Shown in pieces: positions 16,157 to 23,715 of a stretch of DNA of 64,000 nucleotides. Position 1 is the stretch's first letter, and each line of letters starts with the position of its first letter. Below the pieces are notes generated by a model. It was not told the DNA's origin. It made no database searches and saw nothing but the letters and a program-made list of their open reading frames with translations. The DNA comes from JAWXCB01 sp034440455 (lineage in GTDB: Bacteria; Bacteroidota; Bacteroidia; Chitinophagales; CAIOSU01). Position numbers and translations under genes: made by a program. The stretch lies in NCBI GenBank assembly GCA_034440455.1, contig JAWXCB010000054.1, forward strand, positions 62,001 through 126,000, given 5' to 3'.

Positions 16157-17203
16157 TTACTTAAAACTCCAGTCGAAACTGTTCAATTCCTGAAGACAAT
16201 TTTTAAGCAAGTCAATACCACCCCTGATGTCGCTCTTGTGCGCCATTTCAATCACCTGATGGATGTGGCGCGTTGGAATGGAAACACAACCCGCAATCAC
16301 TCCGCGCGGACTCATGCGCTGCATCCCCGCAGTGTCGGTGCCGCCTCCGGTGAGGATTTCGGGCTGCCATGTGATTTTGTGTTTGGCTGCGGTTTGTTTC
16401 ATGAACGCAACCATACGCGCATCGGCAATAGCCGAAGTGTCCATTAATTTTATTGCCACGCCTTTGCCGAGTTTTGTAATCATCTCTTCGGGCTTTGCCC
16501 CCGGAACATCATACGCGATAGTAGTATCCAAACCGAAACCAAAGTCAGGCTCGATGTGATGCGCAGCCACCATCGCCCCGCGAATACCCACTTCTTCCTG
16601 CACAGTGAACACGCCATACACATCGTGCGCGGGCTTTTTCATTTCGCGCAGCGTTTCAATTAAAATAAAAACCGACACGCGGTTGTCGAGCGATTTGCAG
16701 TTCACACATTCGCCCATCTCAATCAGCTTGCGCTCGCGGGTAACGGGGTTACCGACTTCAATATATTTCTCCACTTCTTTTTTCGGCAAGCCGAGGTCAA
16801 TAAAGAAGTCGCTGATTTCAGCATTCTTTTTGCGCTCTTCGGGCGACATTACGTGAATCGGCTTTGAACCCATCACGCCAATCAAATCTTTTTTGCCGTG
16901 AATAATCACGCGCTGTGCGGTGAGTGTTTTCGGGTCGAAGCCGCCAAGCGTGGTGAATTTCAGAAAGCCATTATCATCAATGTGATTCACCATGAACCCG
17001 ATTTCATCCATGTGCGCAGCAACCATCACTTTCTTGTTGCCTTTGCCTTTTTTAAACGCGATGACGTTGCCCATGTTATCAATGGAAATAGCATCCACAA
17101 GAGATTTCACTTCGCGCAACACGATTTTGCGGATGCGCTCTTCATAGCCGGGCGCACCGGCTGTTTCACAGATTTCTGCAAGGAGTTTTACGTTGAGGGG
17201 CAT
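16157..17203 (-). CDS. M42 family metallopeptidase (glutamyl aminopeptidase/FrvX-like)
   Basis: 348 aa. M42 aminopeptidases carry two metal ions and form large tetrahedral shells in the cytoplasm. Seen: metal ligand His in AAHMDEIG, bridging Asp in CKSLDNRVS, catalytic Glu pair in TVQEEVGIRG, Asp in GFGLDTTIA, and the final His in PTRHIHQ. The PDZ-like insertion typical of M42 lies between the first two motifs. The start at 17203 lies 33 nt after pyk, so it is probably the last gene of an IPExxxVDY-pyk-M42 operon. It converges on the frameshifted glycosyltransferase with a 3-nt gap. Confidence 0.93.
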   Translation of the reverse strand: MPLNVKLLAEICETAGAPGYEERIRKIVLREVKSLVDAISIDNMGNVIAFKKGKGNKKVMVAAHMDEIGFMVNHIDDNGFLKFTTLGGFDPKTLTAQRVIIHGKKDLIGVMGSKPIHVMSPEERKKNAEISDFFIDLGLPKKEVEKYIEVGNPVTRERKLIEMGECVNCKSLDNRVSVFILIETLREMKKPAHDVYGVFTVQEEVGIRGAMVAAHHIEPDFGFGLDTTIAYDVPGAKPEEMITKLGKGVAIKLMDTSAIADARMVAFMKQTAAKHKITWQPEILTGGGTDTAGMQRMSPRGVIAGCVSIPTRHIHQVIEMAHKSDIRGGIDLLKNCLQELNSFDWSFK

Positions 17204-17236
17204 TTTCTACTTATTAATTCTTTAAAATTATTGCTA

Positions 17237-18661
17237 CTATTCGACCATAGAAACCTTCAGCATATTCGTGCGCAACTGTTTCTGAATTGGCATGCTGCCG
17301 GTGTTCACGATAATGTCTCCGGGTGCTACGAGCTTTTTCTCTTTCAAAATTTTGATGACATCGCTGATGGTTTCATCTGTGCTCACGAATCCATTATAGT
17401 AAAACGGATACACGCCCCACGACACACTGAGAATTGCAAGCAGCGCTTCGTTGTCGGTGAAAATAATAATCTTTGCATGGGGGCGATAGCTGGAAAGCAT
17501 GAACGCGGTGTAGCCGGAGCGTGTCATCCCCACGATTACTTTAGCGCCCAATTCTTCGGCAATCTTACAGGCGTTGTAACACACCGCATCCGATAAAAAT
17601 GATTTTGATGTTTTCTGCGGAATGAGATTCTTGTTATACACCACTTCTTTTGACTCCACATATTTCATGATGCGTTCCAGCGTTTCCACCACTTTCACGG
17701 GATGCGCTCCCACAGATGTTTCATTGCTCAACAGCAGCGCGTCAGCGCCATCAATCATATCGTTTGCAACATCATTGATTTCAGCGCGGGTCGGTCGGGC
17801 GTTCGTCACCATGCTGTCGAGAATTTGCGTTGCCACAATCACAGGCTTTGATGCGCGGATACATCTGCGCACGATAGATTTCTGAATGAACGGCATTTTT
17901 TCCAGCGGCACTTCCACGCCCAAATCACCGCGCGCAATCATGATGGCATATGCTTCTTTGATGATTTCTTCGATATGCTCCATCGCCTCGGGCTTCTCAA
18001 TTTTTGCCATCACCTTCACAGCGTTCCTATCCTTGATATGCTTGCGTATGTGCGTAATATCTTTTGCGGAGCGCACAAACGAAATCGCAATCCAGCTTGC
18101 TTTATTTTCCAATGCGAACTTCAAGTCATCCAAATCTTTTTTCGTGTAAGCCGCCACCGACAATTTTGTGTCAGGCAGATTCACGCCTTTCTTTGAATGC
18201 AATTCGCCTCCGTGCAACACCTTTGCTTTCACAGAATCTTTTCCGTTTGTCTCCAGCACCTGCAATTCAATCTTGCCATCATCAATCAAAATCTTTTCTC
18301 CCGCTTTCACTTCCTTCGCCAGGTTTTTATAATTCACGAAGATGTCGGTCTCGGTGCTGATGCTTTGCTTATTGGTGATTCTGACAATGTCATTTTTTGA
18401 AAGAATCACTCCGCTTTTTGCATCGCCAATCCTGATTTTAGGACCTTGCAAATCGGCAAGGATGCCGATGCGCAATCCGAAAGTTTGATTGATTTTGTGG
18501 ATGTAGCCGAACGTAATCTTGTGTTCTTCGTGTGTGCCGTGTGAAAAGTTGATGCGGAAAACATCCACGCCTGCTTTCACCAAATCAACGAGCGTTTCAT
18601 AGCTGCGCGACATGGGACCGACTGTGGCGATAATTTTTGTTCTGTTGTAGCTGCGTGTCAT
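17237..18661 (-). CDS. pyk: Pyruvate kinase
   Basis: 474 aa, the normal length. It converts phosphoenolpyruvate and ADP to pyruvate and ATP. Seen: N-terminal KIIATVGPMSRSYE, VFRINFSHG, the B-domain around IRIGDAKSG, the active-site IMIARGDLGVEVP with metal-binding residues, the potassium/ADP segment KPVIVATQILDSM, and the C-terminal domain VIVGMTRSGYTAF. Its ATG overlaps the stop of the IPExxxVDY gene by 4 nt, so the two are translationally coupled, an arrangement known in Bacteroidota. Confidence 0.97.
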   Translation of the reverse strand: MTRSYNRTKIIATVGPMSRSYETLVDLVKAGVDVFRINFSHGTHEEHKITFGYIHKINQTFGLRIGILADLQGPKIRIGDAKSGVILSKNDIVRITNKQSISTETDIFVNYKNLAKEVKAGEKILIDDGKIELQVLETNGKDSVKAKVLHGGELHSKKGVNLPDTKLSVAAYTKKDLDDLKFALENKASWIAISFVRSAKDITHIRKHIKDRNAVKVMAKIEKPEAMEHIEEIIKEAYAIMIARGDLGVEVPLEKMPFIQKSIVRRCIRASKPVIVATQILDSMVTNARPTRAEINDVANDMIDGADALLLSNETSVGAHPVKVVETLERIMKYVESKEVVYNKNLIPQKTSKSFLSDAVCYNACKIAEELGAKVIVGMTRSGYTAFMLSSYRPHAKIIIFTDNEALLAILSVSWGVYPFYYNGFVSTDETISDVIKILKEKKLVAPGDIIVNTGSMPIQKQLRTNMLKVSMVE

Positions 18662-19080
18662 TCGAGAATAAGATTTTGTTTAGAACGGAGTTCGGCAGGA
18701 TTGGCGGCAAAGAGCGCTTCAATGCCTGCAAGATTTTTTAACTGTTGCAAAATTTCTTCTTTCGTTTCCTCTGCTGCGTCCCCGCGCAGCATCAGCAGGT
18801 AATCCACCCGCTTCAATTCAGGCAGCAAAAATGCGCCCGCTGATTTATTCGCAAGAAGATGATAATGCAGAAAATTGATAGGGTCTTCGTAATGAAATTG
18901 ATTGAAGTACGCTTCCTGCCGTTTTTTTTCATTGCTGATTTTCAGTTCATCTTCACGCGATAGTTCAATATTCAATGAGCGATTGATTGCCCAGCAAAGA
19001 CGGTAATCTTTCAAAGATGAAATCAGGCAAATGAGACTAAACTCAAAATCAAAATCAACAAGAAGACGGTGTTTGCTCAA
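18658..19080 (-). CDS. IPExxxVDY family protein
   Basis: About 141 aa from TTG at 19080. Members of this uncharacterised Bacteroidota family carry an IPExxxVDY signature; here it is LPELKRVDYLLML, near the C-terminus. The N-terminus VDFDFEFSLICLISSLKDYRLCWAIN is typical. The frame is open to an ATG at 19173, but a strong promoter (-7 box 19105-19098) lies within that extension, so the TTG start fits better. The stop overlaps pyk by 4 nt. The function is unknown; the pyk linkage is the only hint. Confidence 0.8.
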   Translation of the reverse strand: MSKHRLLVDFDFEFSLICLISSLKDYRLCWAINRSLNIELSREDELKISNEKKRQEAYFNQFHYEDPINFLHYHLLANKSAGAFLLPELKRVDYLLMLRGDAAEETKEEILQQLKNLAGIEALFAANPAELRSKQNLILE

Positions 19081-19097
19081 GAGAAAGCGATGAATGG

Positions 19098-19130
19098 CAA
19101 ATTTATGATTTAGCAATGAGGCGAGCCAAA
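19098..19130 (-). promoter_or_regulatory. Promoter of the IPExxxVDY-pyk-M42 operon
   Basis: On the minus strand TTTG (19130-19127), a 21-bp spacer, and TAAATTTG (19105-19098) match both elements of the Bacteroidota consensus TTTG-N19-21-TAnnTTTG. The predicted transcript would begin about ten nucleotides before the TTG start at 19080. Confidence 0.65.
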
Positions 19131-19236
19131 GCCGAAAATCAAAGGCAATTAAACAGGGAAAAGTCCAAAGCAACCCAAATAGACGGGTTCAGCGTATTCC
19201 TCCTTGTTGTAAAATAAAAGCTCAACTCATTGCAAT

Positions 19237-20049
19237 ATGCAACGCGCCCGCTCCGTTTCATCGCCATATTTCACGCTTGTGAAAAAATTGCTCTGCCCTG
19301 CCTTTTCCATTCTCTTGCTTTGTAATGCCGCACAGGCAAAAATCTCCGATGCGGTTCAACTGCTCTTTTTGAAAAATCATGTATCGGCAGGATTCGCATT
19401 TCCCGTAACGCTTGCAAAACAGGAAAGCCACACGGGGTTGGGTGAGTTTGAGATGCGGACGCTGCCCGGCTTTTCAATGCAATTCGATTATGCGTACAAT
19501 TTTAATCCTTACATCGGCATCGCTTCAGGCTCGCGCATGGGCATTAAAAATTTCGGTTATCATGCAGCGGCAACACCCGGAGAGTTTGCTATTCAGAAAA
19601 CCGTGAGCAGGGATTATGTGCAAATGATTCCCTTTTTCAGCATTCCGCTGCTGCTCACTCCGCGCTTTTTTATTTCAAAGCGGAGCTTGCTGCAAGCGGA
19701 TGTGGGCGGGAGCATCACCTTCTTCATTCCTGCCGGAACAATCAACACGCTGAACTATTTTGACGGAACTGATATGAAGCGCGTGTTTGAGATGAAACTC
19801 TTTTACCAGGATCGTCCGCTGTTCATGCTCCATGCCGGTCTTTCCTACGGGCTGATTCTCAAAAGTGAGAACATCCTGAAGATTTGTTGCAGCATTGATT
19901 ACGGCAGAAGCAGGGCGATTGAAGGACATTACACTTTCTATGGCGATGATATGAAAGTGGGCTACGGCAAGATGTATTCTTCGCTTAGTTCTGTTGAAAT
20001 GGGCATCAGCTATGTGTTCACACGCGCTGCGGGAATCAGGAAAAGCTGA
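19237..20049 (+). CDS. Putative outer-membrane beta-barrel protein
   Basis: 270 aa. A signal peptide spans residues 1 to about 34 (..LCPAFSILLLCNAAQA). The mature part alternates polar and aromatic residues in short strands (FSMQFDYAYNFNPYIGIASG, MLHAGLSYGLILKSE, SVEMGISYVFTRAAG), the pattern of a small 10-12-strand barrel. There is no recognised domain. The true start could be further in. It is divergent from the IPExxxVDY operon and upstream of lysS, with no link evident to either. Confidence 0.65.
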   Translation: MQRARSVSSPYFTLVKKLLCPAFSILLLCNAAQAKISDAVQLLFLKNHVSAGFAFPVTLAKQESHTGLGEFEMRTLPGFSMQFDYAYNFNPYIGIASGSRMGIKNFGYHAAATPGEFAIQKTVSRDYVQMIPFFSIPLLLTPRFFISKRSLLQADVGGSITFFIPAGTINTLNYFDGTDMKRVFEMKLFYQDRPLFMLHAGLSYGLILKSENILKICCSIDYGRSRAIEGHYTFYGDDMKVGYGKMYSSLSSVEMGISYVFTRAAGIRKS

Positions 20050-20083
20050 AACAATTCGCAAATCCTGACTGACGACTTTCCTT

Positions 20084-20091
20084 TAGATTTG
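20084..20091 (+). promoter_or_regulatory. -7 promoter box before lysS
   Basis: TAGATTTG matches TAnnTTTG and lies 30 bp upstream of the lysS start. No convincing -33 TTTG is present at the right spacing, so support is partial. Confidence 0.45.
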
Positions 20092-20121
20092 CACCCTGTT
20101 TATTGAAAGAAAATTCCATCC

Positions 20122-21627
20122 ATGCATCTGAGTGAACAAGAGCAAATCCGCAGGCAGTCGCTTGAGGAAATCAAGAGATTAGGTATTAATCCTTATCCAC
20201 CTGAACTGTTTGATGTAAACGTAACCACCAAACAAATCCGTGAAGAGTTTGAAGCGAATAAAGAAGCGTTTCAAAATGTGAGCATTGCCGGTCGGTTAAT
20301 GTCAAAGCGCATCATGGGCAAAGCGGCATTTGCCGTTATTCAGGATTCAACAGGCAAGATTCAATTTTATATCGTGCGCGATGAGATTTGCCCTGGTGAA
20401 GACAAGATGCTTTACAATACCATTTTCAAAAAAAATATTGACCTTGGTGATATTATCGGCATCAAAGGATTTGTGTTCACCACGCAAACGGGTGAAATTA
20501 CAATTCATGTAAAGGAATTCAAGTTGCTTGCAAAGTCAATCAAGCCATTGCCTGTGGTGAAGGAAGCCGATGGAAAAGTGTTTGATGAAGTCACCGACCC
20601 GGAATTTCGCTATCGCCAGCGTTATGCAGATTTGATTATAAATCCAAAAACGCGCGAAGTGTTTCTCAAGCGCACGAAGTTGATTAATTCGATGCGCGAA
20701 TTTTTAAATGGGAAAGGCTATCTCGAAGTAGAAACACCTGTGCTGCAACCGATTTATGGTGGCGCTGCTGCGCGTCCGTTCTCTACGCATCACAATACAC
20801 TTGATACGACTTTGTATCTGCGCATTGCCGATGAGTTGTATTTGAAAAGGCTGATTGTGGGCGGGTTTGAGGGCGTGTATGAAATCTCAAAAGATTTCCG
20901 CAACGAAGGCATGGATCGCACACACAATCCCGAATTCACCATGATGGAATTGTATGTGGCGTACAAAGATTATATCTGGATGATGGATTTGGTGGAGGCG
21001 ATGGTTGAAAAAATTGCGCTCGATATATATGGTAACACGCAGGTGAAAGTGGGGGAGAACATAATTGACTTCAAGCGCCCCTGGCTGCGCTTAACAATGT
21101 ATGAAGCGATTCAGAAATTCAGCGGCATTGATATTTCTGCTATGGATGAACAGCAAATTTTTGAAACTGCCCGCTCACTGAAAGTGGACGTGGACAAAAC
21201 AATGGGCAGAGGAAAACTGATTGATGAAATGTTCAGCAAACTTTGCGAGCCACATTTGATTCAACCTACATTTATCACGGACTATCCCGTAGAGATGTCG
21301 CCTCTTGCGAAGAAGCATCGCAGCAAACCCGGATTGGTGGAGCGCTTTGAAGTGATTTGCAACAGTAAAGAACTATGCAACGCATTTTCCGAGTTGAACG
21401 ACCCGCTTGACCAGCGTGCGCGTTTTGAAGAACAACTGCAACTGAAAGCGCGCGGTGACGAAGAAGCGATGATGCTTGATGAAGATTTTCTTCGCGCCCT
21501 TGAATATGGAATGCCGCCCACAGCCGGCATCGGCATCGGCATTGACCGCCTCACGATGCTCATGACAGATTCGCGTTCCATTCAGGATGTGATTCTGTTT
21601 CCGCAGATGAAGCCGGAAGTGAAATAG
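20122..21627 (+). CDS. lysS: Lysyl-tRNA synthetase, class II
   Basis: 501 aa. It charges tRNA-Lys. An N-terminal OB-fold anticodon-binding domain (about 55-150; VSIAGRLMSKRIMGKAAF) precedes the class II catalytic core. Motif 1 is within FLNGKGYLEVETPVLQPIYGGA, motif 2 is FRNEGMDRTHNPEFTMMELY, and motif 3 is GIGIGIDRLTMLM near the C-terminus. All are intact. The gene is flanked by the outer-membrane protein gene and a DUF1295 gene and appears to have its own promoter. Confidence 0.98.
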   Translation: MHLSEQEQIRRQSLEEIKRLGINPYPPELFDVNVTTKQIREEFEANKEAFQNVSIAGRLMSKRIMGKAAFAVIQDSTGKIQFYIVRDEICPGEDKMLYNTIFKKNIDLGDIIGIKGFVFTTQTGEITIHVKEFKLLAKSIKPLPVVKEADGKVFDEVTDPEFRYRQRYADLIINPKTREVFLKRTKLINSMREFLNGKGYLEVETPVLQPIYGGAAARPFSTHHNTLDTTLYLRIADELYLKRLIVGGFEGVYEISKDFRNEGMDRTHNPEFTMMELYVAYKDYIWMMDLVEAMVEKIALDIYGNTQVKVGENIIDFKRPWLRLTMYEAIQKFSGIDISAMDEQQIFETARSLKVDVDKTMGRGKLIDEMFSKLCEPHLIQPTFITDYPVEMSPLAKKHRSKPGLVERFEVICNSKELCNAFSELNDPLDQRARFEEQLQLKARGDEEAMMLDEDFLRALEYGMPPTAGIGIGIDRLTMLMTDSRSIQDVILFPQMKPEVK

Positions 21628-21671
21628 ATTAAACAATCGTAAGGGTTTTCTGTTTTAGATTCGTCTGAAAT

Positions 21672-22445
21672 ATGCCTGAACTTATCCAACTTTCCGCGCT
21701 ATTTGTTTTCGTCTATATGACTGCCCTTTTCCTCGTTGCGCAAATCATTAAGAATAACAGCATTGCAGATATTGGTTGGGGCATCGGGTTCATCCTGATT
21801 GCGGTTGCCGGAATGATTGCATCCGGAATATATTCTCCGCGTCAGTTATTACTTAGTGCAATGATTCTATGCTGGGGCTTGCGGCTTGCCGGTTATATTT
21901 TCATTCGCAACAAAGGCAAGGGCGAAGATTATCGGTATCGCCAATGGCGTGAAGAGTGGGGCAAGCATATCATTTGGCGAAGTTTCTTACAAGTGTTTAT
22001 GCTGCAAGGTTTTTTGATGCTGCTGATTGCCTTGCCGCTGATTGTTGTAAATGCTTTTCCTGCGAATAACATCACATGGATTGATAGTGTAGGATGCTTT
22101 GTTTGGTGCGTTGGTTTTTATTTTGAAGCGAGAAGTGATTATCAAATGATGCAGTTTAAAAAAGAACCCGGCAGCAAAGGAAAAATCATGACGCGCGGAT
22201 TATGGAAATATTCACGCCACCCCAACTACTTTGGTGAAGCGTTGCTTTGGTGGGGCATTTTCATCGTAAGCATTTCAGCAGGGCATTGGTGGATTTCAAT
22301 TATCAGCCCACTGCTCATCACATTCCTTTTACTTAAAGTTTCAGGTGTTGTGATGCTGGAGAAAAAATACGAAGGCAATGCCGAGTTTGAGGATTATGCC
22401 AAACGTACCAACGCATTTATTCCGTGGCTGCCTTCCGAAAAATGA
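21672..22445 (+). CDS. DUF1295 (steroid 5-alpha-reductase-like) membrane protein
   Basis: 257 aa with about six or seven hydrophobic segments (LSALFVFVYMTALFLVAQI, FILIAVAGMIASGIY, FLMLLIALPLIVVNAF and others). The C-terminal signature GLWKYSRHPNYFGEALLWWGIF is diagnostic of the DUF1295/isoprenylcysteine methyltransferase-steroid reductase fold, which binds NAD(P)H or SAM at the membrane. The substrate is unknown. It starts 44 nt after lysS and ends at a hairpin shared with the convergent birA. Confidence 0.88.
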   Translation: MPELIQLSALFVFVYMTALFLVAQIIKNNSIADIGWGIGFILIAVAGMIASGIYSPRQLLLSAMILCWGLRLAGYIFIRNKGKGEDYRYRQWREEWGKHIIWRSFLQVFMLQGFLMLLIALPLIVVNAFPANNITWIDSVGCFVWCVGFYFEARSDYQMMQFKKEPGSKGKIMTRGLWKYSRHPNYFGEALLWWGIFIVSISAGHWWISIISPLLITFLLLKVSGVVMLEKKYEGNAEFEDYAKRTNAFIPWLPSEK

Positions 22446-22449
22446 TGTA

Positions 22450-22506
22450 AACCGCAAAGACGCTATGACGCAGAGGATGAGTTTTCTTTGCGCCTTTGCG
22501 GTTTTT
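22450..22506. terminator. Bidirectional terminator-like palindrome (CCGCAAAG repeat, copy 1)
   Basis: AACCGCAAAG (22450-22459) pairs perfectly with CTTTGCGGTT (22494-22503) and is followed by a T-run; inside, ACGC/GCG stretches can extend the stem. It lies between the convergent DUF1295 and birA stops, where it can terminate both. A second copy of the same sequence family is at 54229-54286 in a different context. Confidence 0.65.
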
Positions 22507-22510
22507 CTTC

Positions 22511-23260
22511 CTAAAGAATAAAATCGGTTGTAGAGTAACGTATTTCTCCATCCACCTCAATCATTAATCTTCCGCTGTCATCCACTCCTCGAATAATTCC
22601 CTCGAAAGATTCGGTAGAAGTTTTGAAAGTTTTCTTTTCATCCAAACGATAGAGGTGTGATTGATACGCTTTTTTTATTGCAGCAATGTTTCCTTCTTTG
22701 AGTTGCAAATAGCGCTTTTCGAGAAAAGGAAAAAAATCTGGTAATAACGGAGTTAAATCAAAGTGTTTTCCAAGCAACATCCTCAGCGATACGGGATTCG
22801 GAATATCGGGACTGAACACAGTTTGATTTACATTGATGCCGATGCCGATCACCGAATAACTCAGGTTTTCTTTCATCAGCGCATTTTCAATCAGAATGCC
22901 GCAGAGTTTATTGTCAGCGCAGTAAATATCGTTGGGCCATTTGATTTTCGGATGCACTTGCAGGCTTTCAAAAAAGTCATGCAGCGCCAGCGATGCCACA
23001 TAATGCAGCAAGTGCGCTTTTCCCGCTTCGATAAAATCAGGATACAAAATCACGCTGAATGTCAGGTTTTCACCTGCTGCGCTTTCCCATTTCTTGCCAA
23101 ACTGACCTTTTCCCGCAGTTTGTTTGCGGGTAAATATGACAGTTCCTTCCGCTGGCTTGGATTTTGACAACAACTGTTTCGCGTATTCGTTGGTGGAATC
23201 AACGGATGGCAACTCAATCAGAACCTCTCCGATAAAGCGGCTGTTTGCTATGGTGTTCAA
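22511..23260 (-). CDS. birA: Biotin--[acetyl-CoA-carboxylase] ligase
   Basis: 249 aa. It activates biotin with ATP and attaches it to the biotin carboxyl carrier protein. Seen: SVDSTNEYAKQLL, the biotinyl-AMP loop KQTAGKGQFGKKWES (here GKGQFGKK rather than the usual GRGRxGR), KWPNDIY, GILIEN, and VIGIGINVNQ. A short C-terminal SH3-like domain closes it. There is no N-terminal helix-turn-helix, so unlike E. coli BirA it is not a repressor. It is divergent from rsfS. Confidence 0.95.
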   Translation of the reverse strand: MNTIANSRFIGEVLIELPSVDSTNEYAKQLLSKSKPAEGTVIFTRKQTAGKGQFGKKWESAAGENLTFSVILYPDFIEAGKAHLLHYVASLALHDFFESLQVHPKIKWPNDIYCADNKLCGILIENALMKENLSYSVIGIGINVNQTVFSPDIPNPVSLRMLLGKHFDLTPLLPDFFPFLEKRYLQLKEGNIAAIKKAYQSHLYRLDEKKTFKTSTESFEGIIRGVDDSGRLMIEVDGEIRYSTTDFIL

Positions 23261-23323
23261 GGGGAAATGAGTAATTTTAGTGACTTCCTAAAGTCGTAAT
23301 ATAAAGAGACACAACCAACATTT

Positions 23324-23710
23324 TTGAGAACTACTACCGTTAAAGCGAAACCAAAATCAAAGACAAAGTTACCCGCGCTGAGCAAAGTAATTGTTGACGC
23401 TATTTTAGATAAAAAAGGGGAAGAGGTGGTAAGCCTTGACCTGCGAAAAATCGGAGATGCGGTCACAGATGTTTTTATTGTCTGTCACGCCACCTCAAGA
23501 GTGCAGGTGAAAGCGATAGCCGACCATGTGGAGGGAAAGGTGAAAGCAGTTTTAAAAGAAAATCCCGTGCGCTCTGAAGGGTTTGAAAATTGCGAATGGG
23601 TATTAATTGATTATTTTGACGCAGTTGTCCATATTTTTCTAAAAGAAAGAAGAGAATTCTACCAATTAGAAGATTTATGGCAAGATGCCGAACGAACAGA
23701 ACACGAATAA
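23324..23710 (+). CDS. rsfS: Ribosomal silencing factor RsfS
   Basis: 128 aa from TTG at 23324; no ATG precedes the conserved domain. RsfS binds ribosomal protein uL14 and blocks subunit joining when nutrients are scarce. Seen: KVIVDAILDKKGEEVVSLDLR, TDVFIVCHATSRVQVKAIADHVE, and FENCEWVLIDYFDAVVHIFLKERREFYQLEDLW, all standard motifs. A basic N-terminal tail of about 20 residues is extra. It ends 5 nt before ftsH, and this pairing is common in Bacteroidota. Confidence 0.95.
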   Translation: MRTTTVKAKPKSKTKLPALSKVIVDAILDKKGEEVVSLDLRKIGDAVTDVFIVCHATSRVQVKAIADHVEGKVKAVLKENPVRSEGFENCEWVLIDYFDAVVHIFLKERREFYQLEDLWQDAERTEHE

Positions 23711-23715
23711 CAACC

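Noticed and set aside
16898..17596. 232-aa open frame on the plus strand
   Set aside because: It is antisense to the M42 peptidase and pyk genes, which have unmistakable motifs; the translated sequence is His/Phe-rich shadow sequence.
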